Below, in pieces: positions 1-8,082 of a stretch of 64,000 bases of DNA. The notes under the pieces are model-generated. The model searched no databases. It had not been told where the DNA came from and was given only the letters and a program-made list of their open reading frames with translations. The translations under genes were made by a program, and so were the position numbers. Position 1 is the stretch's first letter. The number at the start of each line of letters is the position of its first letter. Source of the DNA: a bacterium (GTDB lineage: Bacteria > UBA10199 > JACPAL01 > GCA-016699445); assembly GCA_035454885.1 (NCBI GenBank), contig DATIGE010000004.1, positions 1 to 64,000 of the forward strand, given 5' to 3'.

Positions 1-442
1 GTTGCCCGCGACGTTGACGCCGGGCGATGCGCCCGTCTTGACGGCGTCGGGGACGCCCGTGGTGTTGAGCGTGCCGGGTACTTTGACCGAGGCGCCCGTC
101 GAACGGCCTACTGGAACCAGTTATATCAGCCTGGGCCATTCCTTTGGCCCAGGTCGAGATCCCAGTCCCGAAGACATGAAGGCCCTGAACGACAGAGGCC
201 GTTTTTTGCCTGCGCTCCAGAAGTACGGCAGTACCCTGGTGGGTGCCGGGATTCCAAATTCAATGCCCCCCCCGCGGTCCACGGGTGACGGTTTCTCTCT
301 GGCGGACTCGTCCGTGGGTTCGTGCACCGATGAAGGTGGGTCCGGAACCGACAGGCCGGAGGGCGGGGCCAGAGTGAGCCGCGCCCGCCCAGGAAAGAGG
401 GATCTCAATCTCGGCTATATACGCTGCGGCATTCGCGGTTAG
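1..442. other. unresolved window-edge region, no recognisable gene
   Basis: No protein family, tRNA, tmRNA, RNase P or SRP motif could be recognised here. A plus-strand frame is open from the left edge to the stop at 440-442, but third-position GC falls from about 80% in the first 40 codons to a mixed value afterwards, so it does not look like one gene. The minus frame over 1-120 reads as a Gly/Thr/Val-rich secreted-type sequence, but an in-frame TAA at 121-123 and the absence of a start codon leave it unexplained. A perfect 9-bp hairpin lies at 130-153. It may be the edge of a repetitive extracellular protein or intergenic sequence. Confidence 0.3.
130..153. repeat. perfect 9-bp inverted repeat (hairpin)
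   Basis: CCTGGGCCA and TGGCCCAGG face each other across a 6-nt loop. There is no T-tract on either side, so a rho-independent terminator is not proven. It could mark the 3' end of a transcript entering from the left or of the minus-strand glutaredoxin gene. Confidence 0.5.
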
Positions 443-691
443 TCATTTCAACATCCCGTCCAATTTTCCTTCACGGTCAAGCGATGCGAGTTCTTCGAAG
501 CCCCCGATCATCTCGTCCCCAATGAAAATTTGCGGCACGGTCTTCCATCCAGTGCGTTTGACCAGGGCGTCGAACTCCTCGTCATCCGAGACATCGATCT
601 CCCGGAACCCGGCCTTCTTCGACCGGAGCAGGTCCTTGGCGGCGCGGCAGTAGGGGCAGTAGCGGGTCACATAGACGGTGACGTCCTTCAT
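443..691 (-). CDS. grxC: glutaredoxin (Grx3/GrxC type)
   Basis: This is a small thiol-disulfide oxidoreductase of 82 residues, the usual size for bacterial class-I glutaredoxins, acting with glutathione in the cytoplasm. The redox site CPYC is at about residues 10-13, the cis-proline TVP motif is at about 50-52, and the GG pair that helps bind glutathione follows the IFIGDEMIGG segment. I chose the start at 691 (MKDVTVYV) because the family begins just before the first beta strand. An upstream in-frame ATG at 730 would add 13 basic residues that glutaredoxins lack. It is divergent from rmuC with only about 50 bp between the starts. Confidence 0.9.
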   Translation of the reverse strand: MKDVTVYVTRYCPYCRAAKDLLRSKKAGFREIDVSDDEEFDALVKRTGWKTVPQIFIGDEMIGGFEELASLDREGKLDGMLK

Positions 692-742
692 CCCGCGGAG
701 ATTGCCATTGCGCGCGCGGGGCGTCATCAATAATATCGCCCC

Positions 743-1813
743 ATGACAACGGTCCTGATCGCCCTCTCAGCCGTCGTCCTTCTCCTGGGAGGGGTCCTCG
801 TCTTCGTCCTCCTCCGTCCCCGCCAAAACACGGAGTCCTTGCTCCTCAAGCAGCAGATGGAGCACCTCAAGGAGAACATCGATTCGTCCGCCAAGCTCGT
901 CCATCAGCAGATGTCGGACTTGAGAAAGTCCATGGAGGAGGGGAGCCGCGAGTCGACCAAGATCCTGGGCGACCGCCTGGATAATGCCGCCCGCGTGGTG
1001 GGGGAGGTCCAGAAGAGCCTCGGGCGGATGGAGACTCAGACCAAGAACATCGAAGAGGTCGGCAAGGACATTTCCCGGTTGAACGACATTTTGAAGGCCC
1101 CGAAGCTGCGCGGGGCCCTGGGCGAGCTTTTCCTGGGCGATCTGCTGGCGCAGGTCCTGCCGCGCGATCGCTACGCCATCCAACACAAGTTCAAGAACGG
1201 GCAGACGGTGGACGCCGTCATCAAGTCGTCCCAGGGGCTCATCTGCATCGATTCGAAGTTTCCCCTCGAGAATTTCTCAAAGCTCCTCCAGCTCAAGGAC
1301 GAGGAGGAGAAGAAAAGCGCACGCAGGCTTTTTCTGAGCGACGTCAAGAAGCACGTCGACGCCATCGCCCAGAAGTACATCCTGCCCGACGAAGGCACCC
1401 TGGATTTCGCCATGATGTACGTGCCGGCGGAAAACGTCTACTACGAGATCATCCTCAAGAGCGACCCGGACGAGAGGGACCTCCTGATGTATGCGCAGGA
1501 CAAGCGGATCTTTCCCGTCTCGCCCAACAGCTTCTACGCGTACCTGCAGACCGTCGCGATCGGCTTCAAGGGCATGCAGATGCAGGAGGGCATCCGCGCC
1601 GTTCTGGACAACATCGCGAGGCTGAAGGGCGACTTCAAAAAATTCGGGGAGGAGTTCGCCTTGGTCGGCCGGCATCTCTCGAACGCGCGGGGCAGCTACG
1701 AATCCGCCGAAAAGCGCGCGGTGCGGTTGGGGGAGAAGCTGGATTCGCTGGAATTGGAGGAAAAACAGGAGTTGCGCGTCTTGACCGGGGGTACAGGAAA
1801 GGAATCTTTGTAG
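743..1813 (+). CDS. rmuC: DNA recombination protein RmuC family
   Basis: RmuC-family proteins are membrane-anchored proteins with a restriction-nuclease-like core; in E. coli RmuC limits inversions at short inverted repeats. This 356-residue protein has an N-terminal hydrophobic anchor (about residues 4-25), a long charged coiled-coil region (30-115), and then the conserved RmuC core beginning near KLRGALGE and containing VDAVI and CIDSKFPLENF, the region where the nuclease-fold acidic and lysine residues lie. The last 40 residues are again coiled coil. The gene ends one base before the start of the PEP-synthase regulator, so the two are probably co-transcribed. Confidence 0.93.
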   Translation: MTTVLIALSAVVLLLGGVLVFVLLRPRQNTESLLLKQQMEHLKENIDSSAKLVHQQMSDLRKSMEEGSRESTKILGDRLDNAARVVGEVQKSLGRMETQTKNIEEVGKDISRLNDILKAPKLRGALGELFLGDLLAQVLPRDRYAIQHKFKNGQTVDAVIKSSQGLICIDSKFPLENFSKLLQLKDEEEKKSARRLFLSDVKKHVDAIAQKYILPDEGTLDFAMMYVPAENVYYEIILKSDPDERDLLMYAQDKRIFPVSPNSFYAYLQTVAIGFKGMQMQEGIRAVLDNIARLKGDFKKFGEEFALVGRHLSNARGSYESAEKRAVRLGEKLDSLELEEKQELRVLTGGTGKESL

Positions 1814-1814
1814 G

Positions 1815-2624
1815 ATGGCCGAACCCCGCCGCACCATCTATGCCGTTTCCGACGCCACCGGCGAGCTGGCTATCAGCGTCGCCACCGCCGCACTGCGCCA
1901 GTTCCGACAGGAGGGCGTCGCCATCCTCCGCCGCGGCAAGATCCGGACCCTCGACCGGGTGGCCCGGGTGGTGCAGGAGGCCAAGGAGGCCGGCGCCTTG
2001 ATCGTCTTTACGCTCGTGTCACCGGAACTGCGGGCGGGTCTCCTCGAACAGGCGCGGGAGCTGCAGGTGCCGGCCGTCGACGTCATGGGGCCGGTCATGA
2101 GCCTGTTCGAATCCTACCTGCATTCCGTCCCCTCGGACCAGCCGGGTCTCAAGTACCGGATCACGGGCGACTACTTCCGGCGGAACGACGCCATCGAGTT
2201 CGCCGTCAAGCACGACGACGGACAGGGCCTGGAGACGATCGTCCAGGCGGACATCGTGCTGCTGGGCATCTCGCGCACGTCCAAGACCCCGCTGTCCATC
2301 TACCTGGCCTACCGGGGGTTCAAGACGGCCAACATCCCGATCATCCGCGACGTCCTGCCGCCCCGCATCTTGAAATCCGTCGACCGTCGAAAGATCGTGG
2401 GGTTGACCGTCTCACCGGAGAAACTCTCGGAGCTTCGGGGCACGCGGCTGGCCAAACTGGGTCTGCCGCGCTCGGAGACCTACGCCAACGTGGACTTCAT
2501 CCGCGAGGAACTGGCGTTTGAGCATCAGGTGTTCGCGGATCTGGGGGGAGTGCCCGTCATCGACGTGACGCTCAAGGCGATCGAGGAGGTGGCGACCGAA
2601 ATCCTGACGGTGTTGGGTATATAG
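1815..2624 (+). CDS. ppsR: PEP synthase / pyruvate phosphate dikinase regulatory protein (DUF299)
   Basis: This family is a bifunctional serine/threonine kinase and pyrophosphorylase that uses ADP to inactivate PEP synthase (PpsA) or pyruvate,phosphate dikinase (PpdK) and phosphate to reactivate it, setting flux between pyruvate and PEP. The protein has 269 residues, the normal length. It opens with the family signature VSDATGELA and carries the P-loop-like GISRTSKTP at about 150-158, followed by the PLSIYLA segment. Neither target enzyme is in the window, so I cannot tell whether PpsA or PpdK is the partner. It directly follows rmuC. Two hairpins after the stop separate it from the convergent NAD kinase gene. 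Confidence 0.93.
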   Translation: MAEPRRTIYAVSDATGELAISVATAALRQFRQEGVAILRRGKIRTLDRVARVVQEAKEAGALIVFTLVSPELRAGLLEQARELQVPAVDVMGPVMSLFESYLHSVPSDQPGLKYRITGDYFRRNDAIEFAVKHDDGQGLETIVQADIVLLGISRTSKTPLSIYLAYRGFKTANIPIIRDVLPPRILKSVDRRKIVGLTVSPEKLSELRGTRLAKLGLPRSETYANVDFIREELAFEHQVFADLGGVPVIDVTLKAIEEVATEILTVLGI

Positions 2625-2632
2625 CGAATGAA

Positions 2633-2713
2633 GTCCGGCTTTGCCGGACGTAATGAGCGATCGCATCGTGAAAGCCAGATGAGGGGCTCGGGGAGAGAGC
2701 GGTATCTCTCCCC
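2633..2713. terminator. pair of hairpins between convergent genes
   Basis: A perfect 7-bp stem (GTCCGGC / GCCGGAC, loop TTT, 2633-2649) follows the ppsR stop. A perfect 9-bp stem (GGGGAGAGA / TCTCTCCCC, loop 6, 2690-2713) abuts the stop of the convergent NAD kinase gene. Neither has a long T-tract, but the position between two converging 3' ends suggests termination in both directions. Confidence 0.6.
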
Positions 2714-2714
2714 G

Positions 2715-3596
2715 CTACCAAATGGCCTGAATCGGCTCCAGCGCGTTCCGGATCGAGACCCGCGAGGCCCTTCGGAGGCGGTAGACGATGTGCGGCCCGT
2801 CGATGAAGAGCGCCGCGTCGTCCATCATCGAAAAAATCTCGACCCGGGCGGGGGGGTTCAGGACACCCTTGAGGAGACGGTAGCGCTTTCCCGGCGGTGC
2901 ATAGGGTTCCCTCACCACGTACTGGATGTCTTTCGAGCCCAAGGGCAGGGCCCGGCCGCCGGCTGATTTTGTCCCCGCGGTGGATCCGGGCGCGGGGGAG
3001 ATCCAAAGGCCGGACGATTTTTGCTCTTCCTTCGCTTTTTCCACCTTGAGGACGTAGCGCGTCGTGCCTGCGGGATTCGTGTTGGCGAAAAGGACGTCGT
3101 TCAAGGCCAGCGGCCAAAAGGGCCTTCCGTCGACGGCGACCGAGACCCGGTGCAGTGTCTGCAGCCGGCAGGTGCCGTGAATATACTCGTAGAGCTTGTC
3201 GAGGAAGGTCTCGGCCGTGGCCTTGCAGTAGTAACCCACGCTGACCTTGGGCACGGAGTTGATTCCCAGCATGAGCCCCTTCTTCACGTAGTGCGAGGTC
3301 TCGAGAAAGGTCCCGTCCCCGCCGATGGTCAGGATCAGGTCATGGCGGCGGATCGGTTTGAGCTGCGTGCGGAGGCAGACGTCGTAGGCGATGCGGAGGT
3401 TCCTCAAGTGCCTCTTGACCGTCTCCAGAGCGTCCAAATGCGTGTCGTGGGTGGACTTGGACTTGAGCGTCGCGGGGTTCCGTTCGCGGAGAAGTCGCAG
3501 GTAGTTCGCGTCCTTCTCGTCCAAGGCGTGCTCCTGGTACGAACTCTTTTTGTAGACGATGAGGACCCGGCGGAGGGCGCGGCTTGTCCCTTTCAT
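2715..3596 (-). CDS. nadK: NAD kinase-like protein (ATP-NAD kinase family)
   Basis: Members phosphorylate NAD to NADP. The diagnostic GGDGTFLETSHYV motif is at about residues 90-102, followed by GINSVPKVSVGYY, corresponding to the nucleotide-binding region, and LALNDVLFANTNPAGTTRY, corresponding to the conserved NE/ND catalytic stretch. The protein (293 aa) is diverged from textbook NadK: the usual NEIVI appears as NDVLF, and the N-terminal YKKSSYQEHAL region is not typical, so substrate preference is uncertain. I chose the ATG at 3596 (MKGTSRALRR). A start at 3638 would run into the nadD coding region. The gene is divergent from nadD (22 bp apart), an association consistent with NAD(P) supply. 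Confidence 0.8.
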   Translation of the reverse strand: MKGTSRALRRVLIVYKKSSYQEHALDEKDANYLRLLRERNPATLKSKSTHDTHLDALETVKRHLRNLRIAYDVCLRTQLKPIRRHDLILTIGGDGTFLETSHYVKKGLMLGINSVPKVSVGYYCKATAETFLDKLYEYIHGTCRLQTLHRVSVAVDGRPFWPLALNDVLFANTNPAGTTRYVLKVEKAKEEQKSSGLWISPAPGSTAGTKSAGGRALPLGSKDIQYVVREPYAPPGKRYRLLKGVLNPPARVEIFSMMDDAALFIDGPHIVYRLRRASRVSIRNALEPIQAIW

Positions 3597-3618
3597 GGAA
3601 TCGTTATAAGAATCCCAG

Positions 3619-4098
3619 ATGGCGAAGTCAAAAAACATCGCGATCTTCGGCGGGACCTTCGACCCTCCCCACGCCGGGCACTACGAGATCGCGCGGCGGC
3701 TGGCCCGCCGGAAGGGCGTCGATCAAGTCTGGATTGTGCCCGTCTACCGCCACGCCTTCGGCAAGAAATCGGCACCTTTCGGGAAACGTCTCAGCGCCTG
3801 CCGCGCATTCTTCAAGGGGATCGGCCCCAAGGTGAAGGTGAAGGACTGGGAAAGGCGTTTGGGAGGGGTGAGCTACACCGTGAGGCTCCTTCGCTTCCTC
3901 CATAAAAGGCATCCGGACGCCGTCTTTCATCTCGCCGTCGGCAGCGACGCCTACCGGGAACGCCGGGCGTGGAAGGATTTTAAGGAGATCGAGCGCCTCG
4001 CGCGCCTGATCGTCTTTCCGCGCGGGCCGGGATCGGCGATCCCGAACGTCTCGAGCACCGAAATTCGCCGCTTGAAGGCGCGGCGGTCCGCCGAGTAG
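3619..4098 (+). CDS. nadD: nicotinate-nucleotide adenylyltransferase (NadD-like)
   Basis: NadD transfers AMP to nicotinate mononucleotide in NAD synthesis. The 159-residue protein has the nucleotidylyltransferase signature GGTFDPPHAGH at about 11-21 and the C-terminal SSTEIR motif (SxTxxR class), both needed for ATP handling. It is shorter than the usual 190-220 residues and ends soon after SSTEIR, lacking the last helices. A role on nicotinate versus nicotinamide mononucleotide cannot be decided from the sequence. It lies head-to-head with the NAD kinase-like gene and ten bases before rlmN. Confidence 0.85.
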   Translation: MAKSKNIAIFGGTFDPPHAGHYEIARRLARRKGVDQVWIVPVYRHAFGKKSAPFGKRLSACRAFFKGIGPKVKVKDWERRLGGVSYTVRLLRFLHKRHPDAVFHLAVGSDAYRERRAWKDFKEIERLARLIVFPRGPGSAIPNVSSTEIRRLKARRSAE

Positions 4099-4107
4099 CA
4101 TGGCCCC

Positions 4108-5184
4108 GTGTCCGACAAGAGAAACATCCTCGACCTTTCCAAGAAGGATCTTGAAAACTGGCTCCTCGAGCACGGGCTCAAGAAATACGCCCTGAATCAG
4201 ATCCTCCAGTGGCTCTATCAGAAGCGGGCCGCCTCCTTTGAGGAGATGTCCAATATCGCCAAGGAGGCCCGCGCGGCGCTCGCGGAGCATTTCGAGATCC
4301 GGCGCCTGGAGGTCGACGCCCGGCACCATTCGCCCACGGACCTTTCCACCAAGTACCTGTTCCGTCTCAACGACGGCAATTCCGTGGAGACGGTCTTGAT
4401 GCCCCAGAAAAATCGGACGACCCTTTGCATCTCGAGCCAGGTCGGATGCGCCATGGGCTGCCGGTTCTGCAGGACGTCGGAGATGAAACTCGTCCGAAAC
4501 CTCACGCAAGGGGAGATTCTGGGGCAGATCCTGGGCGTCCAGGGTGAGCTGCCGCCGGGCGAGAAGATTACCAATATCGTGATGATGGGCATGGGCGAGC
4601 CCTTCCACAACTACGACACGGTGATCGACGCCCTTCAGCTCATGACGGATGACTTTGCCCTGGGCCTGTCGCAGAGGAAGATCACGGTGTCCACCGTGGG
4701 CCTGGCGCCCGAGATCGTCCGGTTCGGGAAGGATTCCGGGGCCAAGCTGGCGCTTTCTCTCAACGCGACGACGGAGGAGGGACGCGCCGCCCTCATGCCG
4801 GTGACGAAGCGGTATTCGCTCGAGGAGGTCATTGAGGCCTGCCGGACCTACGCGTTCGGCAGCAAGCACAAGGTGACCTTCGAATACGTGATGATGGCGG
4901 GGGTGAACGACACGATCGAGGACGCCAAGCGCATCGCCAAGATCGGGGCCCGCGTGCCGTGCAAGATCAACCTGATCCCCTACAACGAATACCCCGGCTC
5001 GCCGTTCAAGCGTCCCAGCGAGGAGAACATCCGCGCGTTCTTCAAGCATCTCGCCGACAAGCACTTCCAGGTGAACATCCGCTACTCGAAGGGCCTCGAC
5101 GTCCTGGCGGCTTGCGGGCAGTTGGCGACGGACCGATTGACTTTCAATGAGAAGCCGCTACAAATCTCGGCCCAACACACCTGA
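4108..5184 (+). CDS. rlmN: 23S rRNA (adenine-2503-C2)-methyltransferase RlmN
   Basis: RlmN is a radical-SAM enzyme that methylates A2503 of 23S rRNA and A37 of some tRNAs. The iron-sulfur cluster motif CAMGCRFC is at about residues 113-120, followed by the GEILGQI and MGMGEPFHNYD segments typical of RlmN. ALSLNATTEEGR and IPYNEYPGSPFKRPS follow, and the C-terminal DVLAACGQL contains the methyl-carrying cysteine. Length (358) is normal. The start is GTG at 4108, nine bases after the nadD stop. No sign of truncation. Confidence 0.96.
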   Translation: MSDKRNILDLSKKDLENWLLEHGLKKYALNQILQWLYQKRAASFEEMSNIAKEARAALAEHFEIRRLEVDARHHSPTDLSTKYLFRLNDGNSVETVLMPQKNRTTLCISSQVGCAMGCRFCRTSEMKLVRNLTQGEILGQILGVQGELPPGEKITNIVMMGMGEPFHNYDTVIDALQLMTDDFALGLSQRKITVSTVGLAPEIVRFGKDSGAKLALSLNATTEEGRAALMPVTKRYSLEEVIEACRTYAFGSKHKVTFEYVMMAGVNDTIEDAKRIAKIGARVPCKINLIPYNEYPGSPFKRPSEENIRAFFKHLADKHFQVNIRYSKGLDVLAACGQLATDRLTFNEKPLQISAQHT

Positions 5185-5223
5185 CGGTGTGCGATTCAGA
5201 ATTGATTTTTTGAGGTGTTCATC

Positions 5224-6084
5224 GTGAATTCATCACTGATCGGCGTGATCGGAGGCAGTGGTCTCTACGAGATGGAAGGTCTGAAGGTGTTGGAGGAGAA
5301 GCGCCTTGAGACCCCCTTCGGTGAGCCTTCGGACGCCTACATCGTCGGCGAGTTGGAGGGGAGGAAGGTCGTTTTTCTTCCCCGCCACGGCCGCGGACAC
5401 CGCATTTCGCCTTCCGAGCTCAATTTCCGCGCCAACATCTGGGGCCTGAAGAAGCTGGGCGTGGACGCCATCCTCGCCGTCTCCGCCGTCGGCAGCATGA
5501 AGAAGGAGATCGAGCCGGGCCACATGGTGGTCATCGACCAGTTCTTCGACCGGACGAAGGGGCGTGTTTCCACCTTCTTCTCGGAGGGCGTCGTCGCGCA
5601 CGTGGCCTTCGCCGACCCGGTTTGCTCCGAAATCCGCAAGGTCCTCATTGCGTCGGGCAAACAAACCGGCGCCACCGTTCACGAGAAGGGGACCTACCTG
5701 TGCATGGAGGGCCCACAGTTCTCGACGCGTGCGGAATCCCGCATCTACCGTCAATGGGGCGTGGACGTCATCGGCATGACGAATCTCCAGGAAGCCAAGC
5801 TCGCGCGCGAGGCGGAGATCTGCTACGCGACGCTGGCCCTCTCGACGGATTACGATTGCTGGCACGAGGGCCACGACGACGTGACGATCGATATGGTGAT
5901 CGCGACGCTGACGAAGAACGTTGAGACGGCCAAGAAGATCATCCGGCGGTCGGTCACCGCCATCGGCGCCGAGCGTTCCTGCGGATGCCGGACGGCGATG
6001 AAGAACGCGATCCTGACCGACCGGAAAATGATCCCGTCGGAAGCAAAGAAGCGTTTGGAAGTCATCGCGGGGAAATATTTTTAA
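5224..6084 (+). CDS. mtnP: S-methyl-5'-thioadenosine phosphorylase
   Basis: The enzyme cleaves methylthioadenosine with phosphate to adenine and methylthioribose-1-phosphate. The protein starts with GVIGGSGLY, has the PRHGRGHRISPSELNFRAN substrate-site segment at about 55-75, GTYLCMEGPQFSTRAES at about 155, GMTNLQEAKLAREAE, and STDYDCW near 215, all features of the MTAP rather than the PNP subfamily. I chose GTG at 5224 because GAGG at 5212-5215 sits at proper distance. The longer frame from 5215 would start inside that ribosome-binding site. The stop overlaps the PfkB start by one base (TAATG), so the pair is translationally coupled. Confidence 0.93.
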   Translation: MNSSLIGVIGGSGLYEMEGLKVLEEKRLETPFGEPSDAYIVGELEGRKVVFLPRHGRGHRISPSELNFRANIWGLKKLGVDAILAVSAVGSMKKEIEPGHMVVIDQFFDRTKGRVSTFFSEGVVAHVAFADPVCSEIRKVLIASGKQTGATVHEKGTYLCMEGPQFSTRAESRIYRQWGVDVIGMTNLQEAKLAREAEICYATLALSTDYDCWHEGHDDVTIDMVIATLTKNVETAKKIIRRSVTAIGAERSCGCRTAMKNAILTDRKMIPSEAKKRLEVIAGKYF

Positions 6085-6998
6085 TGTCCATTCTCGTCAT
6101 CGGCAGCGTCGCCTTCGATCACGTCAAAACCCCCTTCGGCGAGGCGCCCGAGGCCTTGGGCGGTTCCGCGATCCACTTCTCGGCCGCCGCGAGCCTGCTT
6201 GCGAAACTGCGTCTGGTCGGCGTGGTGGGCGAGGACTTTCCTCAGGCTCGGATCGAATTCTTGAAAAATCGCGGCGTGGATCTTGCGGGCCTGGAGATCG
6301 CCAAGGGAAAGACGTTCCGGTGGAAGGGGGAGTACGGATTCGACCTCAACGTGGCCAAGACGCTGGACACCCAGTTGAACGTCTTCGCCGACTTCGCCCC
6401 GAAGATTCCCGAATCGTGGAAAGACGCCGACGTCGTGTTTTTGGGAAACATCCATCCGGCCCTTCAGTCCCGGGTGCTCGACCAGGTCCGAAAGAAGCGC
6501 CTGACCGCCCTGGACACGATGAATTTCTGGATCGAGGGCGAGCCCGAGGCCTTGAAGAGGGTGATCGCGCGGGTGGACCTGGTGATCATCAACGAGGGCG
6601 AGGCCCGGCAGCTGACGAAGGAGGCCTCCTTGGTGGCGGCCGCCCGAAAGATCCGCTCCTTGGGCCCGAAGGTCGTGGTGATCAAAAGAGGGGAGTATGG
6701 CTCCCTCCTGTTCCACGGCGAGGACGTCTTTTCCGCGCCCGGCCTGCCCTTGGAGACGGTCAAGGATCCCACGGGGGCGGGCGACAGTTTCGCCGGCGGT
6801 TTTTTGGGTTTCATCGCCTCGCGCGGGGACCTTTCCGCCGGAACGCTCCGGCAGGGCGTCATCATGGGGAGCGCGATGGCCTCGTTCAACGTGGAGGACT
6901 TCAGCTGCCGCAGGCTCGAGACGCTCACCCTCCCGGAGATCAACCGGCGCCTGGAGGAGTTCAAGCGCTTGGCGCACTTTGAGGAGATCCGCATCTAA
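6084..6998 (+). CDS. PfkB-family sugar/nucleoside kinase
   Basis: This is a ribokinase-fold kinase of 304 residues. PfkB features are GGSAIHFSAAA at about 27-37 (substrate side), NEGEARQL near 170, and the catalytic DPTGAGDSFAGGFLG near 225-240 with the anion hole and catalytic base Asp. Because it overlaps the MTA phosphorylase gene by one base, its substrate may come from MTA salvage or be a nucleoside. That is inference from position only. No methionine-salvage isomerase (MtnA) is nearby. The stop is directly followed by the RodZ-like gene start. Confidence 0.9.
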   Translation: MSILVIGSVAFDHVKTPFGEAPEALGGSAIHFSAAASLLAKLRLVGVVGEDFPQARIEFLKNRGVDLAGLEIAKGKTFRWKGEYGFDLNVAKTLDTQLNVFADFAPKIPESWKDADVVFLGNIHPALQSRVLDQVRKKRLTALDTMNFWIEGEPEALKRVIARVDLVIINEGEARQLTKEASLVAAARKIRSLGPKVVVIKRGEYGSLLFHGEDVFSAPGLPLETVKDPTGAGDSFAGGFLGFIASRGDLSAGTLRQGVIMGSAMASFNVEDFSCRRLETLTLPEINRRLEEFKRLAHFEEIRI

Positions 6999-7361
6999 AT
7001 GGAAACCCTCGGACAATTCCTGAAACGGGAGCGCGAGTTCCGCGGCATCACGATCGACCGGTTGGCCAGCATGACGCGGATCAACTCCGGCGTCCTGAAG
7101 AAGATTGAAGGGGACGATCTCCGCCCCCCGCTTCAGCCCGTCTACATCAAGAGCTTTCTCAAGTCCTATGCCGGCTCGATCGGCCTGGACCCGCGGGACG
7201 TCCTCATGAAGTACGAAGGCCAGGCGGCCACCGACAGGCCGCCGGCGCCCGTGCCGGTCGAGAGCGAGCCCTCGAAAGGCGGGTTCCCCTGGTTCGGTCT
7301 TGTCGCGGCCGTTGCAGTCACCGCCTCGATCGCGCTGGCGGTCTTTCTCGTAAAAAGATAG
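6999..7361 (+). CDS. RodZ-like helix-turn-helix membrane protein
   Basis: The 120-residue protein has an N-terminal RodZ-type HTH_25 domain (about residues 1-72: LGQFLKREREFRGITIDRLA through YIKSFLKSYAGSIGLDP), a Pro-rich linker (80-92) and one C-terminal membrane segment (about 98-116) ending in KR. RodZ links MreB to the cell envelope, but here the large periplasmic domain is missing, so a role in cell shape is only possible. It begins immediately after the PfkB stop and precedes recO by 10 bases. Confidence 0.8.
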   Translation: METLGQFLKREREFRGITIDRLASMTRINSGVLKKIEGDDLRPPLQPVYIKSFLKSYAGSIGLDPRDVLMKYEGQAATDRPPAPVPVESEPSKGGFPWFGLVAAVAVTASIALAVFLVKR

Positions 7362-7371
7362 TCTCGCTCCC

Positions 7372-8073
7372 ATGAGTTTTTTGAACCGCCGGGGGCGGGA
7401 GATGGAGTCCGAGGCCCTGGTCTTGCGTTCCAAGACGTCGGGTGAGAACGATCTTTGGGTCGACTTTCTCACACCCGCCCTGGGGCGTCTCCACGGCATC
7501 GCGCGGCATGGGCGCAAGAGCCACAAGCGATTCGGAACGGTCTTGGAATCCATGAACTGGGTCCGGGTCCGCGGGCGCGATGCGGGAGGGTGGGTCTCCC
7601 TGGAAGAAGCGGCGCTCGTGAAGCCCTGGCTCCGGCTGGACGCGCACCTCCCCCTCCTGATGGCCGCCTTTCACGCGATCGAGCTCGTCCGCCAGCTCGT
7701 TCCGGAAAGGAGCCCGGATGCCCGCGTCTTCGATCTCCTCGCCGGATGCCTGGCCGACCTGGACCGAGCGACCCCGGACGGCGCGGCGGCGACGGTCGCG
7801 CGGTTTGAATTCCGGATCCTGGAAGCGAGCGGCTACGCCCCCAACCTCCGGGCATGCCTTTCCTGCGGACGCCCGAGGACGAAAGAGGGGCGCTTTTTCT
7901 TCGTCTTCCGGGAGGGCGGGGTCTATTGCGCCGGCTGCCTTCCGTTGGGGACCCCGTTCGAACCGCTCTCCAGGGCGGCTTGGCCCGCCATTCTCGCCCA
8001 ATTCGTGGAGTACCAGCTGGGTAAACCCCTCAAGACCCGTAAGCTTTTGACGGACAAGGCTTTTTGTGGCTAA
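7372..8073 (+). CDS. recO: DNA repair protein RecO
   Basis: RecO promotes RecA loading and strand annealing in the RecFOR pathway. The 233-residue protein has the N-terminal OB fold (EALVLRSKTSGENDLWVDFLT, about 12-32) and GRLHGIARHGRKS, then a helical domain with a four-cysteine zinc site (CLSCGR near 162 and CAGC near 185). The first ATG is at 7372. The internal ATG at 7402 (MESEALVL) is the position where many RecO proteins start and has a GGGGGCGGGAG run just upstream, so it is a serious alternative. Part of the dense plus-strand run from rlmN to the TonB-like gene. Confidence 0.87.
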   Translation: MSFLNRRGREMESEALVLRSKTSGENDLWVDFLTPALGRLHGIARHGRKSHKRFGTVLESMNWVRVRGRDAGGWVSLEEAALVKPWLRLDAHLPLLMAAFHAIELVRQLVPERSPDARVFDLLAGCLADLDRATPDGAAATVARFEFRILEASGYAPNLRACLSCGRPRTKEGRFFFVFREGGVYCAGCLPLGTPFEPLSRAAWPAILAQFVEYQLGKPLKTRKLLTDKAFCG

Positions 8074-8082
8074 CTAGCGGAA

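Noticed and set aside
1-442. Structured RNA (tmRNA, RNase P, SRP or 6S RNA) in the first 442 bases
   Set aside because: None of the conserved core sequences of these RNAs could be found on either strand.
3628-5064. 478-codon minus-strand frame opposite nadD and rlmN
   Set aside because: Its sequence is Arg/Leu/His-rich without domain signals and lies fully opposite two well-recognised genes; typical GC-rich antisense shadow.
6081-7553. 490-codon minus-strand frame opposite the PfkB kinase and RodZ-like genes
   Set aside because: Opposite strand of recognised genes, no domain, no ribosome-binding site; shadow frame.
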